Shown here: piece after piece, positions 30,157 to 40,963 of the stretch
Numbering within the stretch: position 1 is the first letter of the stretch
How the letters are laid out: each line of letters starts with the position of its first letter
DNA from: Prochlorococcus sp. AG-676-P15-1
GTDB taxonomy: Bacteria > Cyanobacteriota > Cyanobacteriia > PCC-6307 > Cyanobiaceae
Length of the DNA: 64,000 nucleotides
NCBI GenBank assembly: GCA_003210825.1
Contig: QCUF01000001.1
Coordinates: 39,676 to 103,675, forward strand
Reading direction: 5' to 3'
Program-made: the position numbers and the translations under genes
The notes under the pieces: generated by a model
Databases searched by the model: none
Told to the model about the DNA's origin: nothing
Seen by the model: the letters and a program-made list of their open reading frames with translations, nothing else

Positions 30157-31251
30157 TTATAATATTTTTATTTTTTGTTTTTCAAAATTTATAATAGTTT
30201 CCTTAATGTCCTGCTGATTAATTTCAAAAGGTAAAAAATGAATCTCAGATTTATCTCTGCATGTAAATTCAGCAATTTTTTGTAAGTTGTTATTTTCGAA
30301 AACATCTATTCCTAATTGGGAGATAGTAGTTGGTAAATTCAATTTTTCCATTAAAACCAATAGTTGGTTTATAGTTTGATTAGCTAATTTATTGTTATTT
30401 TTTGTTTCCTCTAATCTTAATTGTAATAATATTCCAACTCCGACAATTTCACCATGTAAAGGCTTATTACTTGAAACTATCTGAGTAATAGCATTATGAA
30501 GAGCATGAGCAGCTGCTGTTCTACACTTTTGTCCTCCGATTCCTCCAATCAATCCAGCAGTAATTGAACATCCTTCTACTACATTGCACCAATCTACATT
30601 ATGGACAGACTGACTCTGATAAGCACTTTCTCCATCTATAAGTAATTGATCTCTTAATACTCTTGATATTTGAATTGCTTGTTGGACAAGTCCATCTTCA
30701 ACTTTTGAACTAGTCAAAGAAGATTCGTACCATTTTGCCAAAGCATCAGCTATTCCGCTAGCAAGTGTCCTCTTTGGAGCTGTTTTAATAAATTCATGAT
30801 CTAGCACCAATATTTCAGGACAAGACTTCAACTCAATATCCTTAATGAATTGCCCATTATTTGAATAAATATTGGATAATGCAGTCCAGCCTGCACAAGT
30901 AGAGGCACTTAATGGAACAGTGATAACTGGAATAGAAAGTGAATCTGCTAAAAATTTTCCTGCATCTAAAACTTTACCTCCACCTATAGCGATAATAGAG
31001 TCACAATTATTTTTAAGTATAGTACTCCTTATTCTTTCAAGGTCCTCATAACAACAATCGAATTTAAGATTAGATAAGTATACGGAAAGATTTTTATCTT
31101 TTAAATCTTTATAGACTTTCTGCCTTATATAATTTGTTGATAAACTTCTTCCTAAGAGTAAGGGTCTCCTAGAAATGCTTTTTATATGTGGTAAAGCATT
31201 TGACCAGGCTACTTTCCCCCTAAATATTTTTCCTGGAGATATCAGCTGCAT
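30157..31251 (-). CDS. Glycerol dehydrogenase-like iron-type alcohol dehydrogenase
   Basis: Metal-dependent NAD(P) dehydrogenase of the glycerol/glycerol-1-phosphate dehydrogenase branch. The nucleotide-binding IAIGGGKVLDAGK lies near residue 87. VPLSASTCAGWTALSNIY follows the active-site cleft. Metal ligands are probably the Asp in GIADALAKW and the histidines in AAHALHNAI and LHGEIVGVG. Length 364 is normal. Candidate substrates are glycerol or a related polyol or aldehyde. It lies 14 bases downstream of clpC on the same strand. Confidence 0.85.
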   Translation of the reverse strand: MQLISPGKIFRGKVAWSNALPHIKSISRRPLLLGRSLSTNYIRQKVYKDLKDKNLSVYLSNLKFDCCYEDLERIRSTILKNNCDSIIAIGGGKVLDAGKFLADSLSIPVITVPLSASTCAGWTALSNIYSNNGQFIKDIELKSCPEILVLDHEFIKTAPKRTLASGIADALAKWYESSLTSSKVEDGLVQQAIQISRVLRDQLLIDGESAYQSQSVHNVDWCNVVEGCSITAGLIGGIGGQKCRTAAAHALHNAITQIVSSNKPLHGEIVGVGILLQLRLEETKNNNKLANQTINQLLVLMEKLNLPTTISQLGIDVFENNNLQKIAEFTCRDKSEIHFLPFEINQQDIKETIINFEKQKIKIL

Positions 31252-31265
31252 AGGGGATAGATTTT

Positions 31266-33794
31266 TTAAAAATTAGCCCCAGCCAATTCTTGAGAAGATT
31301 CTTCTGATGAAATATTTACTGTAACTTTCTTATTCTCATCAATATCAACTAAAGCTTTGTCTCCGTCTTTTATTCTTCCTGATAAAACTTCTTCAGCTAA
31401 ACTATCCTCTAATAAGCGCATAACTGCTCTCCTTAAAGGCCTTGCTCCATAAGAGGGGTTATATCCTTCTTCAACAAGCCTTTCTTTAAATGCATCAGTG
31501 ACGTCTAATTTTATACCTTTCTCATTTAATCGAGAGAAAACTTCTTTTAACATTATTTCTGCAATATCTTTGACTTCATTTTTAGTTAATTGTCTAAACA
31601 CAATTATTTCATCAAGTCTATTTAAAAACTCTGGTCTGAAATATTGTTTTAATTCCTCATTTACTAGAGATTTTATCCTATTGTACTGGCTGTCTTCAAC
31701 AGAATCTCCTGAAAATTCGAAGCCTAAACCTCCACCACCTTTCTCGATAACTTTTGAACCAATATTAGAAGTCATTATTAAAAGTGTATTTTTAAAATCA
31801 ACTGTCCTACCTTTTGAGTCCGTTAATCTTCCATCTTCCAATAACTGTAGTAATAAATTAAATACGTCTGGATGAGCTTTCTCAACTTCATCAAAAAGTA
31901 CTACTGTATATGGTCTTCTTCTAACCGCCTCTGTAAGTTGACCTCCTTCATTGAAACCTACGTACCCTGGAGGTGAACCAATTAATTTACTTACAGTATG
32001 TCTTTCCATAAATTCAGACATATCTAATCTGATCATAGCTTCTTCACTACCAAAGAAATACGAAGCCAAGGATTTAGTTAATTCTGTTTTCCCAACCCCA
32101 GTAGGACCTGAAAAAATAAAACTTGCAATAGGCCTATTAGGATTTTTCAATCCGACTCTAGCTCTTCTAATAGCTCTTGATACTGCTTTAACAGCCTCAT
32201 CTTGTCCTATTAATCTTTGATGTAACGTCTCTTCCATATTAAGAAGTTTGACTGATTCGGTTTCTGTTAATTTCTGAACTGGAACACCTGTCCAAGAAGC
32301 AACAATATGAGCCACATCTTCTTCACTTACAAGAGGGTTTTGAATAACAGTTGAGTTATTTTCTGCAGTTTCTTTAGTATTACTTGAATCTATTTCTCCT
32401 GAACTTTCCTTTTTATTTTCTAAAAACTCCTTTATTTTTGCAGATAATTCAATTTCTTTTTCTCTTAATACACCAGCCTGATCAAAGTTTTGATCTCTTA
32501 CTGATTCTTCTTTTTGCTTCTGAACTTGTCTTAATTCTTTATCGATTTGTTTCGCTTCGGGAGGAAGTTTGGAATTAATCAGCCTTACTCTAGAGCCAGC
32601 CTCATCTATAAGATCTATAGCTTTGTCTGGTAAAAACCTATCAGAAATATAGCGATCCCCCAAATGAGCTGCTGCTTCTAAAGCCTCATCCGTTATTTTT
32701 AAACGATGATGTTGCTCGTAACGTTCCCTTAAGCCTTTTAGAATTTCTATAGTATCTTCGATAGATGGCTCTCCCACCATCACAGGTTGAAATCTTCTTT
32801 CAAGAGCGGCATCTCTTTCAATGTGTTTTCTATACTCATCAAGAGTTGTAGCTCCTATGCATTGAAGTTCTCCTCTGGCTAACGCTGGTTTTAATATATT
32901 GGCAGCATCAATTGCACCTTCAGCAGCTCCTGCCCCTATTAAAGTATGAACCTCATCGATAACTAAAATAACGTTACCTGCAGATTTAATTTCTTCCATT
33001 ATTTTTTTTAATCTTTCTTCAAATTCACCTCTATATTTTGTTCCTGCGACAAGAAGACCAATATCAAGAGTTAAAACTCTCTTATCTTCAAGAATATCAG
33101 GGATTTCTCCAAGTTGAATTCTTTGTGCTAAACCTTCAGCTATAGCTGTTTTCCCAACGCCAGGCTCACCTATCAGAACAGGATTATTTTTAGTTCTTCT
33201 TCCTAAGATTTGGATAACTCTATCTATTTCTTCATAGCGTCCAACAACCGGATCAAGTTTAGATTCGCTCGCAAGTTTCGTTAGATTTGTACCAAATTCG
33301 TCAAGAGTAGCTGTCTTCAAATTACCTTTATTTGAAGAACTACCTGAACCAACTTCAGCAGTTTCTCCAAGCATTCTTATAACTTGAGTTCTGACTTTAG
33401 TTAGGTCGATACCAAGATTTTCTAAGACTCTTGCAGCAACTCCTTCTCCTTCCCTGATTAAGCCCAAAAGTAAATGCTCTGTGCCTATGTAGTTATGACC
33501 TAATTGACGTGCTTCTTCGAGAGACAACTCTAAAACTCTTTTGGCTCTTGGGGTAAAAGGAATTTCTACTGCTACAAATCCCGAACCTCTTCCTATTATT
33601 TTCTCAACTTCTATTCTTGAGTCCTTTAAATTTACGCCAAGTGATTTAAGCACTTTTGCAGCTACACCTGTACCTTCTCCAATTAGACCTAAAAGAATTT
33701 GTTCTGTTCCGACAAAATTATGGCCAAGCCTTCTAGCTTCTTCTTGAGCCAGCATAATGACTTTAATGGCTTTTTCTGTAAATCTTTCGAACAT
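31266..33794 (-). CDS. clpC: Clp protease ATP-binding subunit ClpC
   Basis: HSP100 unfoldase that feeds proteins to the ClpP/R protease. Two N-terminal Clp repeats (about residues 5-70 and 80-145) are followed by AAA+ domain 1 with Walker A GEPGVGKT (209-216). The M-domain has a UVR-like motif (about 420-455). AAA+ domain 2 has Walker A GPTGVGKT and sensor/arginine finger text near [11 protein letters not shown]. Length 842 matches ClpC rather than ClpB. The 187-base upstream spacer probably holds its promoter; no CIRCE or CtsR-like operator is obvious. Confidence 0.96.
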   Translation of the reverse strand: MFERFTEKAIKVIMLAQEEARRLGHNFVGTEQILLGLIGEGTGVAAKVLKSLGVNLKDSRIEVEKIIGRGSGFVAVEIPFTPRAKRVLELSLEEARQLGHNYIGTEHLLLGLIREGEGVAARVLENLGIDLTKVRTQVIRMLGETAEVGSGSSSNKGNLKTATLDEFGTNLTKLASESKLDPVVGRYEEIDRVIQILGRRTKNNPVLIGEPGVGKTAIAEGLAQRIQLGEIPDILEDKRVLTLDIGLLVAGTKYRGEFEERLKKIMEEIKSAGNVILVIDEVHTLIGAGAAEGAIDAANILKPALARGELQCIGATTLDEYRKHIERDAALERRFQPVMVGEPSIEDTIEILKGLRERYEQHHRLKITDEALEAAAHLGDRYISDRFLPDKAIDLIDEAGSRVRLINSKLPPEAKQIDKELRQVQKQKEESVRDQNFDQAGVLREKEIELSAKIKEFLENKKESSGEIDSSNTKETAENNSTVIQNPLVSEEDVAHIVASWTGVPVQKLTETESVKLLNMEETLHQRLIGQDEAVKAVSRAIRRARVGLKNPNRPIASFIFSGPTGVGKTELTKSLASYFFGSEEAMIRLDMSEFMERHTVSKLIGSPPGYVGFNEGGQLTEAVRRRPYTVVLFDEVEKAHPDVFNLLLQLLEDGRLTDSKGRTVDFKNTLLIMTSNIGSKVIEKGGGGLGFEFSGDSVEDSQYNRIKSLVNEELKQYFRPEFLNRLDEIIVFRQLTKNEVKDIAEIMLKEVFSRLNEKGIKLDVTDAFKERLVEEGYNPSYGARPLRRAVMRLLEDSLAEEVLSGRIKDGDKALVDIDENKKVTVNISSEESSQELAGANF

Positions 33795-33981
33795 TTAAAG
33801 GATAAATTTCTTATTTATAACCTACCAGTATTAAGTCAATTTTGTGTTCAGAATGAGCTTTTGTGAATACTCAATAGTATAAATTAAACGATATTAATTT
33901 ACCTTATTGATGATATAGCAGCTTATTAAAGTGATTTCAGGGATTCTGGTTATCCGCACAAAAATTTTTTTTAAATCTACT

Positions 33982-34413
33982 TTACAATTTTTTTTCTTTC
34001 AAAAGAGCATCAGCACCGTCTTTATAGTATTTTTTTCTTTTTCCAACAGTTAAAAAGTTAAATTTGCAATAAAAGCTCTCAGCAATTAAATTACATTCCG
34101 AAACTTCCAATAGTAATTTTTTTACGTTTAGTTTTTCACATTCTTTTATTAAATAGGTCATTAGTTGACTACCATAACCTTTTTGACGAAAATTTTCTTT
34201 TATTGAAAAATAATTTATTTGAGCTTCGTCAATTATTATTTGAACTACATAAATTCCGATTATTTTCTTATTGAGTAACATCGCAATTACTTTGTTACCC
34301 CTCTTATTACACTCACTTTGCCATTGTTTTTTAGTCCATAAACAAATTGTATTTGAATCTAATTCATAACATAATTCAAATTCTTTTTGATCAATTTGTT
34401 TAATTGAGATCAT
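33982..34413 (-). CDS. rimI: GNAT acetyltransferase, probable RimI-type
   Basis: N-acetyltransferase resembling RimI, which acetylates the N-terminus of ribosomal protein S18. The acetyl-CoA loop is REN-F-RQKGYGSQLMTYLI (near residues 77-95), preceded by the beta-bulge AQINYFSI. The C-terminal LLEVSECNLIAESFYCKFNF is the RimI-like region. Length 143 is typical. The family has many substrates, so the RimI label is likely but unproven. It is divergent from lysA. Confidence 0.8.
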   Translation of the reverse strand: MISIKQIDQKEFELCYELDSNTICLWTKKQWQSECNKRGNKVIAMLLNKKIIGIYVVQIIIDEAQINYFSIKENFRQKGYGSQLMTYLIKECEKLNVKKLLLEVSECNLIAESFYCKFNFLTVGKRKKYYKDGADALLKEKKL

Positions 34414-34504
34414 TAAAATATATATTCTCTCTAAATAGGTTTTAAGATTTAATTTATTATAGTTGTCCAGAAAGTTGTAATATTAGGTTATAGGAAATTT
34501 CTCT

Positions 34505-35878
34505 ATGAATGTAAAAACATCATTCTTAAAAAATAAAATTTTTGTAAACAGTCCAAATAAAAATATAGTTCCTGTTACAACGACTATTCACAATGGTCAG
34601 AAGTTATTTATTGGTGGATGTTCTATGGAAGATTTAGTAAGAAAATACGATTCACCTCTCTACGTATTGGATGAAATTACTTTAAGAAATTCTTGTAAAG
34701 CATATAAAAAAGCATTAGAAAAATATTATCCAGGACCATCCCTCCCGATATACGCATCCAAGGCAAATAGTTCGATATTTATGAGTAATTTAATTGCATC
34801 AGAGGGTTTTGGATTAGATGCCGTTTCAGAAGGAGAATTATTGACAGCTTTAAAAGGAGGGGTTCCGAATGAAAAAATTGTTTTTCATGGAAATAATAAA
34901 TCTGATCAGGAAATTGAATTTGCGATAAAAAATAAGATTAAAGTAATTGTAGATAATGATCATGATCTGAAGAGATTGGAAGAGATATCTAATTCCTTTA
35001 ATTCCGATATAGAAATAATGATTAGATTTACACCTGGAATAGAATGCCACACACATGAATACATCAGAACAGGTTCCTTTGATAGTAAATTTGGATTTGG
35101 GATCGAGTTATTAAGTAAGATATTTGAAGTTATAAGTAAAACTAAACACATCAAACTAACAGGATTACATGCTCACATTGGTTCTCAGATTTTTGAATTA
35201 GATCCCCATAATGACCTCGGAAAAATAATGGTTAATGTTATCTTACAAGCTAAAAAATTTGGTCATAACATTAAAGAACTAAATGTTGGTGGTGGCCTGG
35301 GAATTAAATATATAGAGGAAGATGACCCTCCTTCTATTGATGAATGGATTAAGACAGTATCATTATCTGTTATAAAAGCTTGTAATAAAAATAACTTAAA
35401 CTTACCATTACTTATGTGTGAGCCAGGAAGATCTATAGTTTCAACAGCGGGAGTAACTATATATAAAATTGGCTCATTTAAAGAAGTTCCTGGTATAAGA
35501 ACTTATTTATCTGTAGATGGCGGAATGAGTGATAATCCCAGACCAATAACATATCAATCAAATTATTCTGCTTGTTTAGTAAATAATCCTTTAAATAGTA
35601 ATTCCAAAAATAAATATACAGTTGCGGGAAAGCACTGTGAATCTGGAGATGTATTATTTAAAGAACTTGAACTTGGTGATTGCGAAACAGGAGACTTGAT
35701 ATGTGTTTTCGGCACTGGTGCATATAATAATTCTATGAGTTCCAATTATAATAGGATTCCAAGACCTGCTTCTATTTTAGTCTGCGATGGAGAGGCAGAA
35801 ATTATCCAGAAAAGAGAAAGTCCACATGATCTTTTGAAATATGATGTATTACCTGATCGCTTTATCAAACAAAGTTAG
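34505..35878 (+). CDS. lysA: Diaminopimelate decarboxylase
   Basis: PLP enzyme making lysine from meso-diaminopimelate, the last step of lysine synthesis. The PLP lysine lies in PIYASKANSS (near residue 85). The glycine-rich phosphate site is LNVGGGLGIKY. The fold type III C-terminal domain has the CESGDVLF active-site cysteine and the GAYNNSMSSNYN tyrosine. Length 457 is normal. It leads a tight run with cdaA, uppS, bioB and trhO (gaps of 29 bases, then 3 bases, then overlaps). Confidence 0.96.
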   Translation: MNVKTSFLKNKIFVNSPNKNIVPVTTTIHNGQKLFIGGCSMEDLVRKYDSPLYVLDEITLRNSCKAYKKALEKYYPGPSLPIYASKANSSIFMSNLIASEGFGLDAVSEGELLTALKGGVPNEKIVFHGNNKSDQEIEFAIKNKIKVIVDNDHDLKRLEEISNSFNSDIEIMIRFTPGIECHTHEYIRTGSFDSKFGFGIELLSKIFEVISKTKHIKLTGLHAHIGSQIFELDPHNDLGKIMVNVILQAKKFGHNIKELNVGGGLGIKYIEEDDPPSIDEWIKTVSLSVIKACNKNNLNLPLLMCEPGRSIVSTAGVTIYKIGSFKEVPGIRTYLSVDGGMSDNPRPITYQSNYSACLVNNPLNSNSKNKYTVAGKHCESGDVLFKELELGDCETGDLICVFGTGAYNNSMSSNYNRIPRPASILVCDGEAEIIQKRESPHDLLKYDVLPDRFIKQS

Positions 35879-35907
35879 GTACATTTAATATAAATTTAAA
35901 TTTAAAT

Positions 35908-36798
35908 GTGAATTTTTGGGGGTTTATAAATTTAAAATTTTTATTAGATGTACTTTTTGCTCTTGGATTTGGACTTTTACTATTTTCAAGAGTAAAAGAA
36001 CAAAGAACACTATGGTTACTTAGAGGATATTTATTCTTAGTTTCTTTTGCTTGGTTTATCCAAAGATATGCCTACCTTCCTCTAACCTCAAAATTAATTG
36101 ATGCAGTAGTACTTGCTTGCTCTTTATCTCTAGCCATCCTATGGCAGGGTGAACTTCGAAGATTAATGGAATTACTTGGCACTGGAAGGCTAGCTGTATT
36201 ACTAGGAAATCCACCTAAAGAATTTAGAGCCACATCTACATCAGTAAACCAATTGGTTGATGCCGCAGGAAAGCTATCACAGAACAGAAAAGGAGCTTTA
36301 ATAGTTATAGATTTAGGAAGCGATTTAAGACCAGAAGATTTTTTATATTCAGGTATAAAAATTGAAGCGCAATTGTCTACAGATCTTTTAATAAATTTGT
36401 TTGCAACAGATACTCCTTTACATGATGGAGCAGTCTTAGTTAAAGGTAATAAAATAATTTCTGCTGGAGTAATATTACCTTTGTCAAGGCAAGGTATTAG
36501 TAGATACGGGACAAGACATCTTGCCGCGTTGGGCATTACAGAAAGATTTGACAGATGTATTTGTATTGTTGTCTCTGAAGAAACAGGTACTTTATCATTA
36601 GCTAATCAAGGAAAACTTGAAAGACCTATTACAAGTAGTCGATTACAAGAGCTTCTTATAATGTTAGTAGGGAATCAAAATACATCCGGGATTCCAAAAT
36701 CATCTTCGAACAAAACCAATTCGTACAAAAAAATAAAAACAAATGATACTATTACTATTGATAATAAGTTAGACAAAAAAAATACCATTCAAGATTAG
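35908..36798 (+). CDS. cdaA: Diadenylate cyclase CdaA
   Basis: Membrane enzyme joining two ATP molecules into c-di-AMP, a second messenger tied to potassium and osmotic control. Three N-terminal helices (about residues 8-28, 38-55 and 62-80) precede the DAC domain (about 95-245). The catalytic DGA is D173-A175 (LHDGAVLV). The usual RHR triplet reads R203-H204-L205 in YGTRHLAALG. A Ser/Asn/Lys-rich tail follows. The start is a GTG at 35908, in the lysA-cdaA-uppS run. Bacillus cdaA lies beside cell-wall genes, and here uppS follows after 3 bases. Confidence 0.93.
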   Translation: MNFWGFINLKFLLDVLFALGFGLLLFSRVKEQRTLWLLRGYLFLVSFAWFIQRYAYLPLTSKLIDAVVLACSLSLAILWQGELRRLMELLGTGRLAVLLGNPPKEFRATSTSVNQLVDAAGKLSQNRKGALIVIDLGSDLRPEDFLYSGIKIEAQLSTDLLINLFATDTPLHDGAVLVKGNKIISAGVILPLSRQGISRYGTRHLAALGITERFDRCICIVVSEETGTLSLANQGKLERPITSSRLQELLIMLVGNQNTSGIPKSSSNKTNSYKKIKTNDTITIDNKLDKKNTIQD

Positions 36799-36801
36799 CT
36801 T

Positions 36802-37623
36802 ATGACAATTAATAACTTACAAACAAAAAAAGAGAATATAAATTTATCTAATGGACTAGATAAAGAGAGAATTCCGAAACACGTTGCAATTATTATGGAT
36901 GGGAATGGGAGATGGGCTACAAAAAAGGGGTTACCTAGATCAGTTGGGCATAATAAGGGTGTTAGTGTTTTAAAGAAAATTATTAGAGTATCTAAGAACA
37001 TAGATTGTAAAGTTCTAACTGTTTATGCATTTTCAACAGAGAATTGGACTAGACCCTCTAAAGAGGTTGATTTTCTTATAAATCTATTTGGAAGAGTTTT
37101 GAAAAAAGAAATTTCTGAGATTCATCAAGAATCAATAAAAATTAAGTTTTTTGGAGATTTATCCCCTTTTCCCAAGTCATTAAAGTCAATTATAAATAGT
37201 GCAGAAGATCTTACTAAAAATAATAAAGATTTTAGATTAAATATTTGTGCAAATTACGGTGGTAGGCAAGAAATAGTAAAAGCTGCTAGAGAAATAGCAA
37301 TCAAATCTTCTTCAGGTAAAATAAACCCCATTGAAATAAATGAACAATTATTTAGTTCAGAATTATTAACTCATGGAATCAATGATCCTGAATTATTAAT
37401 CCGAACTAGTGGTGAAAAAAGGATAAGTAATTTTCTTTTATGGCAATTAGCTTATTCTGAAATTTACATAACTGATGTATTATGGCCTGATTTTACTGAG
37501 ATTGATTTTTTAAAGGCAATAAAAGATTATCAATCGAGGAATAGGCGTTTTGGAGGTATAGAATCATTATCAAATGAATCTCTTGAAGATTCTTACTATT
37601 CTTCCCTAAGTAAAAATGATTAA
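36802..37623 (+). CDS. uppS: Undecaprenyl diphosphate synthase
   Basis: Cis-prenyltransferase making the C55 lipid carrier for peptidoglycan and glycans. [20 protein letters not shown] (near residues 33-52) holds the catalytic Asp and substrate-binding residues. The C-terminal signature is [20 protein letters not shown], followed by WPDF. Length 273 is normal. It begins 3 bases after cdaA and overlaps the bioB start by 8 bases, so the genes are almost certainly co-transcribed and coupled. Confidence 0.96.
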   Translation: MTINNLQTKKENINLSNGLDKERIPKHVAIIMDGNGRWATKKGLPRSVGHNKGVSVLKKIIRVSKNIDCKVLTVYAFSTENWTRPSKEVDFLINLFGRVLKKEISEIHQESIKIKFFGDLSPFPKSLKSIINSAEDLTKNNKDFRLNICANYGGRQEIVKAAREIAIKSSSGKINPIEINEQLFSSELLTHGINDPELLIRTSGEKRISNFLLWQLAYSEIYITDVLWPDFTEIDFLKAIKDYQSRNRRFGGIESLSNESLEDSYYSSLSKND

Positions 37624-38623
37624 TTCAGATAATCAGAAATTTAGTGAAATTAGATTTGATTGGGAAAGAGACGAGATTTTGGAAATGTTAAATTACCCAT
37701 TAATAGATTTAATGTGGGAAGCTCAAATCATTCATAGAAGATTTAATCAATATAAAGTTCAACTAGCCTCTCTTTTCAGTGTAAAAACTGGCGGATGTGA
37801 AGAGAACTGTTCTTATTGTAGTCAATCAATTTATAGCTCTAGTCAAATAAAAAGTCACCCTCAATTTGAAGTTGAAGCTGTTTTAAATAGAGCGAAAATA
37901 GCAAAAAAAGAAGGCGCTGATAGGTTTTGTATGGGTTGGGCTTGGAGAGAAATTAGAGATGGAAAACCTTTCAACTCAATGTTAGAAATGGTTAAAGGTG
38001 TAAAGGAACTTGGAATGGAGGCCTGCGTAACCGCAGGGATGCTCACAGATGAGCAGGCCTTGAAACTTGCCGATGCTGGACTAACGGCATACAACCATAA
38101 TCTAGATACGAGTCCTGAATACTATAAAAATATTATAACGACAAGAACTTATCAGGATAGACTAGATACTATTAAAAGAGTAAGAAATGCAGGTATAAAT
38201 GTATGTTGCGGCGGAATAATAGGTCTAGGAGAAAATAATGGAGATAGAGCTTCTCTTTTAGAAGTCCTCTCAAATATGAATCCTCACCCTGAAAGTGTCC
38301 CAATCAATGCTCTAGTAGCTATAGAAGGAACAGGTTTAGAGGAGAAAAAAGAAATTGATTCTATTGAGATGATAAGAATGATTGCTACTGCTCGAATTCT
38401 TATGCCAAAAAGCAAAATAAGATTAAGTGCTGGAAGGGAGAACTTAACTAAAGAAGCTCAGATTCTTTGTTTTCAATGCGGAGCAAACTCTATTTTTTAT
38501 GGAGATGAATTACTGACAACCTCAAATCCATCTTTTCAAGATGACAGAAAATTACTTAAGGATGTAGGGGTTTTATTTAATAAAGATTTTGAATATTGTG
38601 ATAAAACTGTTTCTACAGTATGA
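37616..38623 (+). CDS. bioB: Biotin synthase
   Basis: Radical-SAM enzyme inserting sulfur into dethiobiotin. The SAM cluster cysteines are C61, C65 and C68 in [12 protein letters not shown]. Further cysteines (for example MEACVTAG and NVCCGGI) match the auxiliary [2Fe-2S] cluster ligands. Length 335 is typical. The start overlaps uppS by 8 bases, and the stop overlaps the next start in ATGA. Confidence 0.96.
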   Translation: MINSDNQKFSEIRFDWERDEILEMLNYPLIDLMWEAQIIHRRFNQYKVQLASLFSVKTGGCEENCSYCSQSIYSSSQIKSHPQFEVEAVLNRAKIAKKEGADRFCMGWAWREIRDGKPFNSMLEMVKGVKELGMEACVTAGMLTDEQALKLADAGLTAYNHNLDTSPEYYKNIITTRTYQDRLDTIKRVRNAGINVCCGGIIGLGENNGDRASLLEVLSNMNPHPESVPINALVAIEGTGLEEKKEIDSIEMIRMIATARILMPKSKIRLSAGRENLTKEAQILCFQCGANSIFYGDELLTTSNPSFQDDRKLLKDVGVLFNKDFEYCDKTVSTV

Positions 38624-39552
38624 GTAACAATATTTATAAAATAGTCTCACTCTATTCTTTTTTCTCATTTCAAGAAAAATCAATAATTGAACTCAAAGAA
38701 ATCTTATTTAGTATTGAGAAAAAAAATGATCTTTCAGGCTTATTAGTAATTGGGAGAGAGGGTCTTAACGGAACCATTTGTGCTGAAGAAATCATTATTG
38801 AAAACATCCTAAACTTAATCAAAAATATTGTTGGAATTAACGAATTAAACATTAAAGTTAGTTATTCAAAAAAGAAGATTTACAAAAAATTAAAAATAAA
38901 AATTAAAGATGAAATAGTGACTATGGGTGTTCCTGAAATAAATCCATCAAAAGATGCCGGAACTTATATTGACTCACTTCGTTGGAATAAATTAATTAAA
39001 GATCAAAATACAATCCTCATTGATACAAGAAATCATTATGAAGTTTCTATAGGAAGTTTTAATAATTCAATAAATCCAAATACGAAAAACTTTAGCGAGT
39101 TCCCTGAGTGGGTAGATGATAATTTAGAAAAATATTTAGGCGATAAAGATTCAAAAAATATAGCTATGTTTTGTACTGGAGGTATTAGATGTGAAAAAGC
39201 TACTAGCTTATTAAAAAAGAAAGGTTACAAAAACATCTTCCATTTAAAAGGCGGAATACTTAAATACCTCGAAGACATTTCAAAGGAAGAAAACCTGTTT
39301 GAAGGGGAATGTTTTGTTTTTGATAAAAGAGTGGCTTTAGATTACGAACTAAAAAAAGGTTCCTACTCAATTTGTTATGCATGTGGGATGCCAATTTCCA
39401 TAGAAGATCAAAAGAATGAGGAATACCGAGAAGGTATTCAATGTCATTTTTGTGTAAACAAATTCAGTGATGATGATAGAAAAAGGTTTGAAGAAAGGCA
39501 AAAGCAAATAAATAAATTAAAAGAAAAAAATCAAAAAGTATATAAGGATTAA
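38620..39552 (+). CDS. trhO: tRNA uridine(34) hydroxylase, rhodanese-related TrhO
   Basis: YceA/TrhO-family protein; E. coli TrhO hydroxylates U34 of certain tRNAs using oxygen. An N-terminal acylphosphatase-like domain (about residues 5-95) precedes a rhodanese domain (about 125-215) with catalytic C185 in [12 protein letters not shown]. The C-terminal part has CYACG and CHFC, a possible zinc site, followed by a Lys/Glu-rich helix. Length 310. ATG overlaps the bioB stop by 4 bases. The assigned function follows the family name. Confidence 0.87.
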   Translation: MSNNIYKIVSLYSFFSFQEKSIIELKEILFSIEKKNDLSGLLVIGREGLNGTICAEEIIIENILNLIKNIVGINELNIKVSYSKKKIYKKLKIKIKDEIVTMGVPEINPSKDAGTYIDSLRWNKLIKDQNTILIDTRNHYEVSIGSFNNSINPNTKNFSEFPEWVDDNLEKYLGDKDSKNIAMFCTGGIRCEKATSLLKKKGYKNIFHLKGGILKYLEDISKEENLFEGECFVFDKRVALDYELKKGSYSICYACGMPISIEDQKNEEYREGIQCHFCVNKFSDDDRKRFEERQKQINKLKEKNQKVYKD

Positions 39553-39564
39553 TTAATAGCAATC

Positions 39565-40065
39565 ATGAAAGTAGAAGAATTACAAAATATTGCTTTTTCC
39601 TTAGGCCTAGTTATAAAAATACAAGTAAGAGAAACTCTAGGATTATGTTTTTTTAAAATTGTTATCGCGGAACAAACAGATAACATCGTAAAGATTTGGG
39701 GAGAGATGAAAGGTTGGACTTATTTTAATAAGCAGGGTATTCAACTTGATACATTAAGGATCCTGAGTAACTCTCCACCTTTTGTTTCTGAATTAATATG
39801 GGCATCTACCATGGTTTGGGCAATCGAAATGAAAGTTAGTAAAAAAGCCCGATTATTAGCCATTTATGATACCGATGGATATAGTAAAAAACTTGTTAGA
39901 TACTTTAAGATTATTGGATTTAAAGTTATAAAAGAAGTTGGCTCTAGTCCAATAGACCTTTTCTTAAGATTAATTTGGGGCGGTGCGGGAACACTAATGC
40001 AAGGAGAATGTTCTTATATATTAAACAAAATGAAAGAAAAACTTTCTTTAATTGAAAGAGTTTAA
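39565..40065 (+). CDS. Conserved hypothetical protein, possible GNAT-like C-terminus
   Basis: I do not recognise a function. The 166-residue protein has no signal peptide. Its C-terminal half (KARLLAIYDTDGYSKKLVRYF, then FKVIKEVG) loosely resembles the end of a GNAT fold, but no acetyl-CoA loop is clear. A Trp-rich central region (LIWASTMVWAIEM) stands out. It is 12 bases after trhO and probably in the same transcript. The stop shares TTAA with the convergent lipA. Confidence 0.7.
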   Translation: MKVEELQNIAFSLGLVIKIQVRETLGLCFFKIVIAEQTDNIVKIWGEMKGWTYFNKQGIQLDTLRILSNSPPFVSELIWASTMVWAIEMKVSKKARLLAIYDTDGYSKKLVRYFKIIGFKVIKEVGSSPIDLFLRLIWGGAGTLMQGECSYILNKMKEKLSLIERV

Positions 40066-40961
40066 CCAGCGTGATAACTACTTCTAACTAAAGGGCCACA
40101 AGATACTTTTTTAAACCCTAATTTTTTACAAAAACTTTTTAGATATTCAAACTCCTTTAGTTCCCAATATTTCTTAACGGATAAATGCTTTAATGAGGGT
40201 CTTAAATATTGTCCAATGGTAATTTGATCACAATCCACTTCTTTTAGATCAAGAATTGTAGTTTCTACTTCTTCTAATGTTTCTCCTAAACCCAACATAA
40301 TTCCTGATTTTGTTTGAATATTAGGATCAATAGACTTTGCTTTTTCTAATAAGCTTATTGAATTTTTATAGTTAGCACCTCTTCGAACTTCTTTTTGCAG
40401 TCTTTCCACAGTTTCAAGATTATGATTAAAACAAATTGGCCTTTGTTCTAGAATCTTTTTAAGTCTATCTTTTTGAAGTTTATCTTTATCTTCAAAAGAT
40501 TTTCCACCTCCCCAAAAATCAGGAGTAAGAACTTCAATTTGAATTTTGGGGTCAATTAATCTAATCTGATTAATCGTTGAGACAAATAAATTTGCTCCAT
40601 GATCGGGAAGGTCATCTCTGGCTACTGATGTGAGTACTACATATTTTAAATTTAGAATTTTCACCGCTTCTGCGACTTGAATACTTTCATATTTGTTTAA
40701 TTCACTTGGTTTACCTTTGCTTACCTGACAGAAAGCGCAAGCACGAGAACAAATCGATCCACCAAGTAAAAAAGTAGCAGTCCCTGAGGCATAACATTCG
40801 GCCCTATTAGGACATCTCCCTTCTTCGCAAATTGTATGTATATTTGACTTTTTAATGAGCCTTTGCATTTTCTCAAATTCTGAAGCTTTACTAATAGGGA
40901 ATTTTATCCAAGAAGGAAGCCTTAAAATTTGTTCTACTTTAATATGATTTTTATTTTCCAT
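40062..40961 (-). CDS. lipA: Lipoyl synthase
   Basis: Radical-SAM enzyme inserting two sulfurs into octanoyl chains on dehydrogenase and glycine-cleavage H proteins. The auxiliary cluster is C45, C50 and C56 (CEEGRCPNRAEC). The SAM cluster is C71, C75 and C78 (CSRACAFC). The C-terminal RSSYHAG supplies the serine ligand of the auxiliary cluster. Length 299 is normal. Cyanobacteria can carry two lipA paralogues; which one this is cannot be told. recR is upstream on the same strand with 2 bases between. Confidence 0.95.
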   Translation of the reverse strand: MENKNHIKVEQILRLPSWIKFPISKASEFEKMQRLIKKSNIHTICEEGRCPNRAECYASGTATFLLGGSICSRACAFCQVSKGKPSELNKYESIQVAEAVKILNLKYVVLTSVARDDLPDHGANLFVSTINQIRLIDPKIQIEVLTPDFWGGGKSFEDKDKLQKDRLKKILEQRPICFNHNLETVERLQKEVRRGANYKNSISLLEKAKSIDPNIQTKSGIMLGLGETLEEVETTILDLKEVDCDQITIGQYLRPSLKHLSVKKYWELKEFEYLKSFCKKLGFKKVSCGPLVRSSYHAG

Positions 40962-40963
40962 TT

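Noticed and set aside
31498..31875. 125-codon plus-strand frame inside clpC
   Set aside because: Antisense shadow of a highly conserved gene whose codon bias creates the open frame.
33795..33981. CIRCE or other heat-shock operator upstream of clpC
   Set aside because: No inverted repeat resembling CIRCE is visible in the 187-base spacer.
36072..36536. 154-codon minus-strand frame inside cdaA
   Set aside because: Shadow of the DAC domain, which has an intact DGA motif on the plus strand.
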